IMG/VR virus record: IMGVR_UViG_3300010885_039212
Span: 1-64,000 of that record
Direction: 5' to 3' (one strand)
DNA from: a virus
Length of the DNA stretch: 64,000 bases
Part shown: positions 16,395 to 24,733 of the stretch, one piece after another
Layout of the letters: each line of letters begins with the position of its first letter
Position numbering within the stretch: the stretch's first letter is position 1
Made by a program: the position numbers and the translations under genes
Notes under the pieces: generated by a model
What the model was told of the DNA's origin: nothing
What the model saw: the letters and a program-made list of their open reading frames with translations, nothing else
Databases searched by the model: none

Positions 16395-16617
16395 AATATT
16401 TGATGAACTAAAGATGAGTGGTGGTATGGGAACAGGAATTGCAATAATGTTCTTTGTAGCATTAATTTTAGCACTAGTGGCACTTGGTCCGCTGACTATT
16501 ATTTGGGCACTGAATACCTTATTTCCCGTGTTAGCGATTCCCTACACACTTGAAACATGGTTGGCTGTTGTTTTGATGCATGGTTTCTGCCATACTGTTC
16601 TAACCTTCAAAAAATAA
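16387..16617 (+). CDS. conserved small membrane protein
   Basis: 76 residues with two hydrophobic segments (about 15-37 and 40-70) around GPLTIIWALNTLFPVLAIPYTLETW. This arrangement is conserved in small membrane proteins of T4-like aquatic phages. Holin activity has been suggested for look-alikes but cannot be judged here. Overlaps the previous gene's stop. Confidence 0.6.
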   Translation: MIKIFDELKMSGGMGTGIAIMFFVALILALVALGPLTIIWALNTLFPVLAIPYTLETWLAVVLMHGFCHTVLTFKK

Positions 16618-16638
16618 CCCTACAATGTGCAGGGTTAT
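16614..16638 (+). terminator. hairpin terminator
   Basis: ATAACCCT (16614-16621) and AGGGTTAT (16631-16638), perfect 8-bp stem, 9-base loop. The following promoter starts within 4 bases. Confidence 0.65.
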
Positions 16639-16641
16639 CGC

Positions 16642-16670
16642 TTTACTTTTATTCAGTTTTAAGGTATAAT
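16642..16670 (+). promoter_or_regulatory. sigma70-type early promoter
   Basis: TTTACT (16642-16647), 17-base spacer, TATAAT (16665-16670). Followed by GGAGG ahead of the start at 16696. Confidence 0.75.
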
Positions 16671-16695
16671 AAATTATATTATGGAGGTTTAACCT

Positions 16696-17832
16696 ATGGC
16701 TATGAATACTGCAAAACGTAAACAAGCGATTGCTCGTGCTCAGCAAAGTGCACTTGGATCAGAGTTTGTTTTATCTGAAGCAAACTACACACGTGATTTG
16801 ATCCTTGCATTAAATTACTACAACATGAATCATGACGACAAAGAAAAGAAAAAATGGTTCATCAGTCACATAGCGCAAGTTGACAAAAAATTGGCAGTTG
16901 CGTTATTGCGAGTCGATGAGTACCACTTTCGTCATGCTGGAATTCTTGCACGATTGATGGATGGTGGTTCAGTCCTCAATGAGAAAGAAGCCAACTATTT
17001 TTCTGAGCGTATAGAGTTTCTCAAATCCCAAACACAAAAGCGTCAAAAATCTGAGGATAAGCAAGCCGAGAAAGATGCTGACGCAGAAACTGCTAAACTC
17101 GCAACTAATGTTATATCGATTCAGCAACGCATGGAAGATAAAGCCCATGAGTATGCTGGAGAAATTGAAGGTGCTATTGATGACTTTGTTCTTGCTGGTT
17201 GTAAGAGTGATTTCTCTACCAAGAATTACTTACTTGCTAATCAAGTGGCTGGACCCATTGCTAAACGCATTGGAGAACTATTTGTGGGTACTGCCAAAGA
17301 ACTTCGTGAAGCGATTGATGGAGATGATGCGCAACTGGTAGAAGGTTACTCACACTTCAACAAACGTGAACTAAAACGATTTGCTGAGTTTGTTGAGACT
17401 ATCATTGCAGACTGTCAGCAAATGGTTCAAACTGCCAAGGCTAATCGTGCTCCACGCAAACGTAAAGAAGTATCACCTACTAAGTTGGTATCTAAGATGA
17501 AGTTTATGCGTGAGTTTGCAGAGTTGAGTTTAAAGTCTATCAAGCCAGATACCATTATCGGTTCAAGTGAATTGTGGTTCTATAACACAAAGTATCGTAA
17601 AGTTGGTGTATACAAAGCCATCGGTGATACTTTATCAGTAAAGGGAACATCTATCATTGGTTTTGATGTAAAAGAATCAAAGGTATTTACGCTACGTAAG
17701 CCAGAAGAATTCTTTAAAGGTCTTGCGATGGGCAAACGTGCATTAAATAATGCAATGAAGACTTTGACGACTAAACCATCAGCTCCAAATGGACGTATTA
17801 ATGAAGAAATTATTTTGATTGGAGCATTTTAA
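16696..17832 (+). CDS. large conserved early phage protein, unknown
   Basis: 378 residues, soluble, helix-rich. Notable segments: ALNYYNMNHDDKEKKKWF near the start, a Lys/Gln/Glu linker at about 115-135, and a C-terminal domain with SSELWFYNTKYRKVGVYK and GFDVKESKVFTLRKPEEFF. I recall related proteins in large T4-like phages, without known function. It is first in a unit with RNase H, under its own promoter and a GGAGG site, so it is probably abundant early. Confidence 0.55.
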   Translation: MAMNTAKRKQAIARAQQSALGSEFVLSEANYTRDLILALNYYNMNHDDKEKKKWFISHIAQVDKKLAVALLRVDEYHFRHAGILARLMDGGSVLNEKEANYFSERIEFLKSQTQKRQKSEDKQAEKDADAETAKLATNVISIQQRMEDKAHEYAGEIEGAIDDFVLAGCKSDFSTKNYLLANQVAGPIAKRIGELFVGTAKELREAIDGDDAQLVEGYSHFNKRELKRFAEFVETIIADCQQMVQTAKANRAPRKRKEVSPTKLVSKMKFMREFAELSLKSIKPDTIIGSSELWFYNTKYRKVGVYKAIGDTLSVKGTSIIGFDVKESKVFTLRKPEEFFKGLAMGKRALNNAMKTLTTKPSAPNGRINEEIILIGAF

Positions 17833-18041
17833 TGAACAGAGGAATAACAATACCTTTCGAAGTTGCCGATGAGATTGTGCTGGCTACTTTAAAACAACAA
17901 CTCCAGTATCTAGAGAAAGAAGTTAAAGATCATGTAGAGACAGGTAGTTGGATGCATCCTGAAGACTATCATAACTCTATGACTAAGTTAATTCCTTCTT
18001 TAAAAATAGTGATTGATTACTTTGGTGGAAATTTAGAATGA
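17832..18041 (+). CDS. small phage protein, unknown
   Basis: 69 residues, charged and helical (FEVADEIVLATLKQQLQYLEK). Coupled on both sides by overlapping starts/stops (TAATG and ATGA). Sits between the large early protein and RNase H. No family recognised. Confidence 0.5.
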   Translation: MNRGITIPFEVADEIVLATLKQQLQYLEKEVKDHVETGSWMHPEDYHNSMTKLIPSLKIVIDYFGGNLE

Positions 18042-18931
18042 TTTTAATTGATTATAGTCAGGTGGCTTTGTCCGCCATCTTGACTTTCCAACGTGAACTA
18101 AAGGGTACTGAGTCAGAAGTTAAAAATCTGATTCGGCACGTAACTTTGTCTACACTCAAATCATATAAAAAGAAATATGGTAAAGAGTATGGTGATATTG
18201 TTATTTGTTGCGATGGACGTAAGTACTGGCGTAGAGAATACTACCAGCACTACAAAGCAGGTCGTAAGAAAGCACGTGAAGCATCTGATCTTGATTGGGG
18301 TTTGATCTTTGATACACTGTCAGAAATGCGTGAAGACATTGCCAAGAATTTTCCATATAAAGTGTTACACATTGAACGATGTGAAGCAGATGACATCATT
18401 GCTGCATTGAGTAAGTATGCACAAGAAAATGAATTGATAATGGAAGGTCTGGAAGAAACTTCACAGAAGATTTTGATTGTTTCATCTGATAATGACTTCA
18501 AGCAATTACAGTTGTATCCAAAAGTAAAGCAATGGTCTCCGATGCAAAAGAAATATGTTAATGCAACTCAACGAGAAATTATTGAGTATAAGATTGAACA
18601 TATTGTTAAAGGTGATGCTGGCGATGGTATACCAAACATTCTGAGTAAGGATGATGTATTTGTTTCTGGAGAAAGACAGAAACCTATGTCAGCGAAACGA
18701 CTGAAAGAGTTTATTGATAATGGATTCATTGCATGCAAAACTGATGATGAACGTCGTAACTGGCAACGTAACATAACGCTGGTTGACTTTGATCATATTC
18801 CAGATGATGTTCGTCAAGAGATTGTTACAACGTATATAAATACTAAACCAACAGGGGACAAAATGGCAATTATGAATTATTTGATTGCCAACAAATGTCG
18901 TTTATTACTTGACGAACTAGAGGATTTTTGA
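18038..18931 (+). CDS. rnh: RNase H / 5'-3' exonuclease (T4 Rnh, FEN family)
   Basis: 297 residues. Acidic metal-binding positions of the FEN fold are visible: ILIDYSQ at the start, VICCDGRKYWRREYY, CEADDIIAAL and VSSDNDFKQLQ, followed by the helix-hairpin region KGDAGDGIPNIL. It removes RNA primers from lagging-strand fragments and trims 5' flaps, working with gp32. Length and order match T4 Rnh. Overlaps both neighbours. Confidence 0.92.
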   Translation: MILIDYSQVALSAILTFQRELKGTESEVKNLIRHVTLSTLKSYKKKYGKEYGDIVICCDGRKYWRREYYQHYKAGRKKAREASDLDWGLIFDTLSEMREDIAKNFPYKVLHIERCEADDIIAALSKYAQENELIMEGLEETSQKILIVSSDNDFKQLQLYPKVKQWSPMQKKYVNATQREIIEYKIEHIVKGDAGDGIPNILSKDDVFVSGERQKPMSAKRLKEFIDNGFIACKTDDERRNWQRNITLVDFDHIPDDVRQEIVTTYINTKPTGDKMAIMNYLIANKCRLLLDELEDF

Positions 18932-19380
18932 TGAGAAAATATATTACACAGATGTTAGATGATATCAATGGTGATCCAAAGATGATTGAACAATACAAAA
19001 GTGATGGTGCTTTGCGTTTGATTTTTGAACATGCGTTTGATCCAGAGAAGAAAATGATTCTTCCTGAAGGAGAACCACCATTTAAACCATCAGCTGAACC
19101 ATTGGGAATGACGCCAACTAATTTGTTTAGCGAGTTGCGTCGTCTCTATGTTTTCTGTCGTGCAGATTTAAAACCTTTGAAAAGAGAAAGTCTGTTTATA
19201 TCATTGCTAGAAGGTGTTCATCCAACTGAAGCAAAGATGTTGATTGCAGTAAAAGATCAAGAGTTGCATAAACTCTATCCAAAGATCACGCATAAACTTG
19301 TATACGAGTCTGGCTTTGTTGCAAATGCACCTGTAAAGAAGGTTGCAACAAAAAAATCCGTGGCTGGAGCGACGCAGTAA
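18931..19380 (+). CDS. DUF6433-like conserved phage protein
   Basis: 149 residues from ATG 18931, which overlaps the RNase H stop. Contains LRLIFEHAFDPEKKMILPEGEPPFKP, then LRRLYVFCRADLKPLKRESLFISLLEGVHPTEAKMLIAVKDQ, a set of blocks conserved in T4-like aquatic phages (DUF6433-like). The tail is Lys/Ala/Val-rich. Function unknown; the position after RNase H is conserved in relatives as I recall. Confidence 0.6.
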   Translation: MRKYITQMLDDINGDPKMIEQYKSDGALRLIFEHAFDPEKKMILPEGEPPFKPSAEPLGMTPTNLFSELRRLYVFCRADLKPLKRESLFISLLEGVHPTEAKMLIAVKDQELHKLYPKITHKLVYESGFVANAPVKKVATKKSVAGATQ

Positions 19381-19427
19381 TGAAACTGAGGGTCGCCCAG
19401 CCTTGGTGGCAGAGGGTAATAAATCGC

Positions 19428-19456
19428 TTTACTTTAATTCATAAATAGTGTATAAT
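19428..19456 (+). promoter_or_regulatory. sigma70-type early promoter
   Basis: TTTACT (19428-19433), 17-base spacer, TATAAT (19451-19456). An ATG at 19462 lies at the expected transcript start, 24 bases and in frame before the start at 19486. Confidence 0.75.
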
Positions 19457-19485
19457 TAGTTATGGAAACGAAAAAGGAAAGTACC

Positions 19486-19842
19486 ATGAAGAAACTTATT
19501 GCAAGTCTAATCGTTGCTGGTTCAGTTATTGCGGTTCCAGCACAGGCTCAACATTATCAACATCACCATGGCTATCGCTGGGGTGGTGGTAGTTGGGTTG
19601 CCCCAGCAATTATCGGTGGTGTTATTGGGTATGAATTGAATCGTCCAAGATACGATCCATATTATTATCCACCACAGCAAGTTATTATTCAGCAACCACC
19701 TGTGATTTATCAGCAACCACAAGTGATTTATGGAGCACCAACTCAGGCTCCAGTAATGTCAATGCCTGGACAGGTATGTGAATTAAAGAGTGAGATGATT
19801 AATGGTCAGGTAGTAACAGGAAACTTCTGCTACCAAAAATAA
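19486..19842 (+). CDS. exported Tyr/Pro/Gln-rich protein
   Basis: 118 residues from ATG 19486 (AAAAAGG upstream). A signal peptide ends VPAQA (about residue 21); next comes a His-rich stretch, a Gly-rich hydrophobic segment (APAIIGGVIGYELNRP) and a Tyr/Pro/Gln region (YYPPQQVIIQQPPVIYQQP). This looks like small envelope proteins of proteobacteria rather than a typical phage protein, so acquisition from a host is likely. Possibly an outer-membrane-associated protein. Two Cys near the end. Confidence 0.6.
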   Translation: MKKLIASLIVAGSVIAVPAQAQHYQHHHGYRWGGGSWVAPAIIGGVIGYELNRPRYDPYYYPPQQVIIQQPPVIYQQPQVIYGAPTQAPVMSMPGQVCELKSEMINGQVVTGNFCYQK

Positions 19843-19869
19843 ATTGTTTTTTTATAATGGAGTTATATT

Positions 19870-20562
19870 ATGCCAAATTGGTGCGACAATAGTGTCCGAC
19901 TAACACATTCGGATAAATCAAAAATCGATGCATTGGAAGCTGTTCTTCAATCTGAAGATAAGCAAGTCTTTCAACATCTGCGTCCTAGTTCCACTGGTGA
20001 ATGGGAATATGATTGGTCAGTAACCAACTGGGGAACCAAATGGGAGATGTCTGTAATCGATTGGGATCGTTCAGAAGATAACACGATTTGGATTTCATTT
20101 GAAACTGCATGGGCACCACCACTTGCACTTTATGAATTTCTTCATAGCGAGGAATGGGAAATTGAAGGTTTCTACCATGAGCCAGGAATGACATTCTGTG
20201 GTTGTTATAAAGATGGTTATGATGATTACTATGAATATGATATTAGCGATCTTGAATCGTTGGAATCAATTCCAAGTGATATTGAAGAATTCGCTGGTTT
20301 GATCGACTATCATCATGATCACATAGCCGATCAAGAAGCAGAAGCAGAATGGGAAGCAGAAGAAGCCAAGAAAACTGAATGGTATCCTGCTGATGTAAAC
20401 CCTTATCATATGGGTCGTTATGAAGCCAAAGATCCTAAGATTCCTAATTGGCCATTTCCTGAGTATGCAAATTGGGATGGAAAGAAATGGATAAATGATG
20501 AAGGTAAGAAAATCAAAGTTGCATCATGGCGTGGCTTAAAAGAAGAGCCACTAATTGATTGA
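19870..20562 (+). CDS. Api92-like / DUF1281 ferredoxin-fold protein
   Basis: 230 residues, opening MPNWCDNSVRL, with NWGTKWEMSVIDWDR and ISFETAWAPPLALYEF, the hallmarks of the Api92/YubB-like family found on phages and plasmids. The C-terminal third is acidic and Trp-rich (NWPFPEYANWDGKKW). Function of the family is unknown. GGAG lies 11 bases before the start. Confidence 0.75.
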   Translation: MPNWCDNSVRLTHSDKSKIDALEAVLQSEDKQVFQHLRPSSTGEWEYDWSVTNWGTKWEMSVIDWDRSEDNTIWISFETAWAPPLALYEFLHSEEWEIEGFYHEPGMTFCGCYKDGYDDYYEYDISDLESLESIPSDIEEFAGLIDYHHDHIADQEAEAEWEAEEAKKTEWYPADVNPYHMGRYEAKDPKIPNWPFPEYANWDGKKWINDEGKKIKVASWRGLKEEPLID

Positions 20563-20569
20563 GAATGTT

Positions 20570-20698
20570 ATGAGCAATTTAATTATTGGATTTGTAATGG
20601 GGTTGGTCGTTGCTACTGTAGGATTTAGCAATCTTGCTAGTTTTGCAGATAAACAGGTCAACAATGCGAAAGTGATTATTAAGGAGAATGTGAAATGA
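20570..20698 (+). CDS. small single-pass membrane protein
   Basis: 42 residues: hydrophobic segment at about 4-22 (IIGFVMGLVVATVGF), then a short charged tail. Its stop overlaps the ATG of the following lipoprotein gene, and its end encodes the GGAG used by that gene. First member of the exported LPP20/entericidin/FlgT-like cassette. Confidence 0.5.
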   Translation: MSNLIIGFVMGLVVATVGFSNLASFADKQVNNAKVIIKENVK

Positions 20699-21372
20699 AA
20701 CGAAGTATATTGGCAGTTGCTGTTCTTGGATTATTTGTTACTGGATGTTCTTCCTTTGGAAGTAAGTCTCCAGAACCAGTGGTCAAAGTCGAGAATAAAC
20801 TCGAACAGAAACCAGACGTAAAGAAAGCAGAAGCAGAATTCTTGGAAACTGCTGGCACAGTCCAGATACAGTTTTCAGATGAAGGTGAGTGGCTTGTTCT
20901 AAAGACATCTGGCACAGCACCTATCAACTTCAACCATGCTCAAGGAAGAGAAGAAGCATTCCTTCTAGCCACTATGCGTGCTAAACGTAACCTAATAGAA
21001 TTTCTCAACAACGATGTTAAGTCTGGTAAAGTTGCAGAGAATTTAACCAAGTCTGCACTACAAGATTTAGTTACATCTAAAAACAGTGAGAGTGTGAAGA
21101 AAAACAAAGATACAAAATCTGATAGTATTTTTGGAAGTGACTCTGATGTTGATGGTGGACAATTCAGCGAAGAAGAACGTAAACGTGCAAGTAAGATATC
21201 TCAATCTGTAGTTGAAAAACTTACAGATAACTCTCAAGGTATTTTGAAAGGTGCGTTTGTTTCTAGACGTGATGTTGATCGTGAATCAAATATGGTTGCA
21301 GTTCAACTTATGGTTTCAAAGAAAAGTATCAATGCAGCATCTACAATTCGAGTAATGATGAACGGGATTTAA
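20695..21372 (+). CDS. lipoprotein with LPP20-like domain
   Basis: 225 residues. Lipoprotein signal MKRSILAVAVLGLFVTGCSS (lipobox VTG-C). A mature domain contains GREEAFLLATMRAKRNLIEFL, similar to the helix of LPP20-type lipoproteins, then a Ser/Lys/Asp-rich linker (about 125-150) and a second alpha/beta segment. Probably in the outer membrane. Grouped tightly with an entericidin-like peptide and a FlgT-like exported protein. Confidence 0.6.
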   Translation: MKRSILAVAVLGLFVTGCSSFGSKSPEPVVKVENKLEQKPDVKKAEAEFLETAGTVQIQFSDEGEWLVLKTSGTAPINFNHAQGREEAFLLATMRAKRNLIEFLNNDVKSGKVAENLTKSALQDLVTSKNSESVKKNKDTKSDSIFGSDSDVDGGQFSEEERKRASKISQSVVEKLTDNSQGILKGAFVSRRDVDRESNMVAVQLMVSKKSINAASTIRVMMNGI

Positions 21373-21373
21373 T

Positions 21374-21490
21374 ATGAAACTCTTTATTATGATATGTGTG
21401 ATCTCCATGGTTTCTGCCTGCAGTACTGTTGCTGGTATCGGTAAAGATATTCAGTCAACTGCTGAGTGGACAAAAGAGAAGATGAATTGA
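21374..21490 (+). CDS. entericidin-like lipoprotein
   Basis: 38 residues. Signal and lipobox VSACST followed by VAGIGKDIQSTAEW; bacterial entericidins share the ACNTVAGxGKDIQ pattern. Entericidins are tiny outer-membrane lipoproteins; EcnB is linked with bacteriolysis, EcnA with protection. The gene starts 2 bases after the LPP20-like stop and its own stop overlaps the next ATG. Likely captured from a host; role in infection is not known. Confidence 0.7.
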   Translation: MKLFIMICVISMVSACSTVAGIGKDIQSTAEWTKEKMN

Positions 21491-22482
21491 TGAAGAAAAC
21501 CATTCTTGCGATGATGTTAATTGCATCATTTGCGCATGCTGAACAGGTTACTGTTACTGGTTATGGTCAAAGTTACGAGAGAGCACTTGAGAATGCAAAA
21601 GTTCAAGCATTGGAAAAGATAGCTGGAACTTTTATTATTGGAGAGAACCAAGCCAGAAATGGCAGAGTAACTGAAGAAATCGCTCAGTACAATGGTGGTG
21701 TTATCAAACACTATGATGTAATTTCGCATGGAACAAATGGTAAAGAACATCAGGTCATCATAACTGCAGATGTTATCGAGAAAAAAGATAACAGAGTTAT
21801 TCGAAACAATACTGACTTCAGTGCGGACTTTAATGAGTTTGAAGAACGAGCCAAAGTTGTAAATCGTCTTGACAATGTGAATGTGGCAATTGGTGCAACA
21901 GTCATAAATCCCAGATACACTGTTGGTAGATATTCAACTAATGCAACTGGGACAGTGATATTGGCATATCAACCAAAGTGGATATCTGATCTGAAAGAAT
22001 TTTCAAAGGTAGTGAACCAAGAAGGTAAAGTATCAAACAATGCATATAACAGTGGGCATGGCAGTGTTGTAGGTGCATTACTTCGAGTCAATCCCTTTAG
22101 TGCAGTTGCAGTTCAATATGCTGGTCAACAGCAGCCGATGCAATCAAGTAAAGAGATGATGGTTTGTTTTGATGGTTCAAATGATTGTCATACAATTGGT
22201 GTTAATTTCCAACATATACCAAGAGTTCCCAATCTGCTGGTAGTTGGTAGTGGTAGTGGTAGAGATTATATCTTATATCGTAGAGAACTGGATATGAAGA
22301 TGTATGAATTGCTTAGTGCTGGTGATAGTAGAAGTGAAACCATTTTTACTAACTTCAAAACTACATATCAACAACCAACATTGTTAGTACATAGTCAACG
22401 AAGGTATTCTGTAGATTTTAATTTTGAGATAAACAATTCAATTGCAACACAACTAGAAAACATAAAGGTATATTTACAATGA
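21490..22482 (+). CDS. exported FlgT-N/LPP20-like protein
   Basis: 330 residues from ATG 21490 (TGATG overlap with the entericidin-like gene). Signal peptide ends SFAHA (about 19). The mature N-terminus, VTGYGQSYERALENAKVQAL then NGRVTEEIAQYNGGVIKHYDVI, resembles the N-terminal domain of flagellar assembly protein FlgT and related periplasmic proteins. The remaining 200 residues show beta-rich segments without a known family. Likely periplasmic or outer-membrane associated. Confidence 0.6.
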   Translation: MKKTILAMMLIASFAHAEQVTVTGYGQSYERALENAKVQALEKIAGTFIIGENQARNGRVTEEIAQYNGGVIKHYDVISHGTNGKEHQVIITADVIEKKDNRVIRNNTDFSADFNEFEERAKVVNRLDNVNVAIGATVINPRYTVGRYSTNATGTVILAYQPKWISDLKEFSKVVNQEGKVSNNAYNSGHGSVVGALLRVNPFSAVAVQYAGQQQPMQSSKEMMVCFDGSNDCHTIGVNFQHIPRVPNLLVVGSGSGRDYILYRRELDMKMYELLSAGDSRSETIFTNFKTTYQQPTLLVHSQRRYSVDFNFEINNSIATQLENIKVYLQ

Positions 22483-23252
22483 ATTGGTTAAATCAAATGT
22501 TCTTTTTTAAACGAAAACAAATTGTAGTTGATTGTTTTATTAAAGATTTAATTGTATATAATAATTTCAAAATACAAAGAGCCAGTAAATTTATTCCAAA
22601 AGAGTGGAAAGATCTACCCCCACATTTTTCACATAAAATGAATCCTGATCCAAATTCAAAAATGGTTCAGGAAATAGCAACACTAAAAAAATGTAATGCT
22701 TTTAGAGACTTATTTGCAAATGGATTCATAATTCCTTTATGGGCAGATTGTCAACTGGAAGCGCATAACGATCGGTTTGTTTTTGGTGGACATAATATGT
22801 TCGAAGCAAACTCTACAGCATCAGGACACCATAGAAGCCAAATTGGAGATTTTTATCTAAATTACAATCACATTAAAATAGAGTCACCATGGTTTCTACG
22901 AGAGAAAACTGGAGTAAAGTTTTCATGGAATGGTTGTTTATGGAATAATACTCACAATTTAGAGCATGTGCAATTTTTACCTGGAGTTTTAGATTTTAAA
23001 TACCAAAATGCTACTCACATAAATCTCTTTATAAAAAGAGGTGTAGTAATTAAGTATTTTGCAAATGATCCTATGGTTCATTTGATTCCATTGTCAGACA
23101 GTAAAATTAAACTAAAACATCATTTGTTAAGTGAAGACGAATATGTGAAAATGCACGATGCAATGGATAAGAGCATTCGTTATCATAATCCAAGAGATTT
23201 ACGGGATGGAATTTTTCCAGAGAAAAAATGTCCTTTTGGATTTGGTAAATGA
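22479..23252 (+). CDS. conserved phage protein (DUF6065-like)
   Basis: 257 residues, soluble, Trp/His-rich. It has FIPKEWKDLPPHF, CNAFRDLFANGFIIPLWADCQLEA and WFLREKTGVKFSWNGCLWNN. The pattern of a Cys-containing segment followed by GFIIPLWAD resembles DUF6065-type proteins of marine phages and bacteria, of unknown function. ATGA overlap upstream and downstream. Confidence 0.5.
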   Translation: MNWLNQMFFFKRKQIVVDCFIKDLIVYNNFKIQRASKFIPKEWKDLPPHFSHKMNPDPNSKMVQEIATLKKCNAFRDLFANGFIIPLWADCQLEAHNDRFVFGGHNMFEANSTASGHHRSQIGDFYLNYNHIKIESPWFLREKTGVKFSWNGCLWNNTHNLEHVQFLPGVLDFKYQNATHINLFIKRGVVIKYFANDPMVHLIPLSDSKIKLKHHLLSEDEYVKMHDAMDKSIRYHNPRDLRDGIFPEKKCPFGFGK

Positions 23253-23698
23253 AACAAAAGTGGATTGATGCATTTATGGATACAGCTGAACGATTTGCTC
23301 AACTGTCCAGTGCAATTCGTTTGAAGGTAGGTGCGGTAGTTGTTAAAGACAATCGCATCATCTCAATCGGTTACAATGGCATGCCAGCTGGTTGGACAAA
23401 CGAATGTGAGTATCATGTAAGTGAATATTGTGATGCCACAAAATCTTGGTATCCTACTAGTGAAACAAAAACGAAAGACGAGGTTATTCATGCTGAAGCA
23501 AATGCTATACTTAAACTTGCACGTGATGGTGAATCAGGTAATGGTGCCAGTTTATTCTGTACTCATGCTCCATGTATTGATTGCGCTAAATTGATCTATG
23601 GTGCTGGTATTTCAAGTTTTTACTATCGTAACGCATATCGCAATACTGATGGTATTGATTTTTTAAACAAGTGTAGTATAAATGTTCTCGAAAGATAA
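23249..23698 (+). CDS. dCMP deaminase
   Basis: 149 residues. Zinc ligands are in place: HAEANAIL (His and catalytic Glu) and THAPCIDCAKLI (two Cys). It turns dCMP into dUMP, feeding ThyX upstream in the window. An extra segment CEYHVSEYCDATKSWYP lies before the HAE motif, typical of phage-type dCMP deaminases. Overlaps the next gene by 17 bases. Confidence 0.92.
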   Translation: MKQKWIDAFMDTAERFAQLSSAIRLKVGAVVVKDNRIISIGYNGMPAGWTNECEYHVSEYCDATKSWYPTSETKTKDEVIHAEANAILKLARDGESGNGASLFCTHAPCIDCAKLIYGAGISSFYYRNAYRNTDGIDFLNKCSINVLER

Positions 23699-24218
23699 AA
23701 TTATTTCCTATCAATTGGTAGGTGAAGAGTTTAATAATGTTCAAAAAGAATTAGAGCAATTTTACAACCTTGATATACCATATGCCAATCCATTTGATAC
23801 AAAAGATCCAGAGTCAAGAATACCGTATCCAAGATTAGATGTAAGTTATGCTACCTTTAATTACAGTGTTATTAGAATGCATAACTTAACTAAATTGGGT
23901 GATGCAATAATAATGCATTCTCCGAATAAAAATTGTATGATTGGTGAGAACTGGGCAACTGATATGAAGATAGGTAGTATTTCTGATGCTCACACTCATA
24001 TTAATTATTCAGAAGATACATTTTTCTGTGGAGTTTATTACTACGATGTAGATCAATCAGATGTTAATATACAATTTTTAATTGACGATATATGGGTTGA
24101 TTTTGATATGAGACCTGGAAAGTTAATGTATTGGCCAACTAATTATTTTCATCGTATACCAATGAAAACTTCTAATGTAACAAGAAGATCGTTTTCTTTT
24201 AATTTATATAAAAGATAA
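23682..24218 (+). CDS. 2OG-Fe(II) oxygenase-like protein
   Basis: 178 residues. The C-terminal half carries SDAHTHINYSEDTFFCGVYYYD, then GKLMYWPTNYFHRIPM and RRSFSFNLY, the order expected for a double-stranded beta-helix dioxygenase with iron ligands in the first His segment and the later His, and the Arg for 2-oxoglutarate. Substrate unknown. T4-like aquatic phages often carry such genes. A terminator follows. Confidence 0.6.
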   Translation: MFSKDKIISYQLVGEEFNNVQKELEQFYNLDIPYANPFDTKDPESRIPYPRLDVSYATFNYSVIRMHNLTKLGDAIIMHSPNKNCMIGENWATDMKIGSISDAHTHINYSEDTFFCGVYYYDVDQSDVNIQFLIDDIWVDFDMRPGKLMYWPTNYFHRIPMKTSNVTRRSFSFNLYKR

Positions 24219-24235
24219 ATTATGCTAAATAAGAG

Positions 24236-24269
24236 ATAACCCTACTGCAAAGAGGGTTATTATTTTTTT
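24236..24269 (+). terminator. hairpin terminator
   Basis: ATAACCCT (24236-24243) and AGGGTTAT (24253-24260), followed by TATTTTTTTA. Directly precedes a promoter. Confidence 0.8.
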
Positions 24270-24271
24270 AC

Positions 24272-24300
24272 TTTACTTTAATTCAAAAAGAGCGTATAAT
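24272..24300 (+). promoter_or_regulatory. sigma70-type promoter for a short transcript
   Basis: TTTACT (24272-24277), 17-base spacer, TATAAT (24295-24300). A strong terminator lies only about 150 bases downstream. Confidence 0.75.
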
Positions 24301-24306
24301 TTCAAT

Positions 24307-24478
24307 TATGAAATCAGTAATCTGTCTGTCGTTAGCAAAACATCTTCCACTAAACTGTGGCTGGTCATTTGCACGCCCACAGTATGAGATTACAGCCGAT
24401 AGTGGGGGTTTTGGAAAGTAAATTAAATTTACGTTTATTTCCCAAAGCCCTCTGAGATGAAAGTCCAGAGGGTTTTTT
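24307..24478 (+). ncRNA. candidate short structured RNA (about 170 nt)
   Basis: This stretch is bounded by its own promoter and a strong terminator. Paired segments: GGGTTTTGGAAA against TTTCCCAAAGCCC, with the palindrome GTAAATTAAATTTAC between them. A 37-codon frame (24308, MKSVICLSLAKHL…) begins at the expected transcript start without a ribosome site, so a leaderless peptide is an alternative. No known RNA family recognised. Confidence 0.45.
24448..24478 (+). terminator. strong hairpin terminator
   Basis: CCCTCTG (24448-24454) and CAGAGGG (24466-24472), followed by TTTTTT. Ends the short transcript just before the tRNA cluster. Confidence 0.85.
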
Positions 24479-24530
24479 GTTTGTTATCGTACAAACAAAA
24501 TTGTTCTTTAAAAATTTGCGTACCAAATGT

Positions 24531-24604
24531 TGGGGTATGGTGAAGTGGTATCACAACGGATTTTGATTCCGTCGTTCTTGGTTCGATTCCAAGTACCCCT
24601 GCCA
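24531..24604 (+). tRNA. tRNA-Gln (TTG)
   Basis: Acceptor TGGGGTA/TACCCCT, anticodon loop TTTTGAT with anticodon TTG, T-loop TTCGATT, CCA encoded. First tRNA of the cluster. Confidence 0.9.
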
Positions 24605-24608
24605 AATT

Positions 24609-24684
24609 GCGTCGGTAGCTCAGCTGGTAGAGCAGTAGACTTTTAATCTATTGGTCGTGGGTTCGAATCCCGCCCGACGCACCA
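24609..24684 (+). tRNA. tRNA-Lys (TTT)
   Basis: Acceptor GCGTCGG/CCGACGC, anticodon loop CTTTTAA, CCA encoded. Followed by an inverted repeat (CATATTAAAA…TTTTAATATG) that may form a processing hairpin before tRNA-His. Confidence 0.92.
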
Positions 24685-24733
24685 TATTAAAATATATTAG
24701 AGATAAGCAGGAACTTATAGTATGTTTTAATAT

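Noticed and set aside
24685-24733. Inverted repeat between tRNA-Lys and tRNA-His as a terminator or mobile-element end
   Set aside because: No T run and no target duplication; more likely a processing hairpin in the tRNA precursor.
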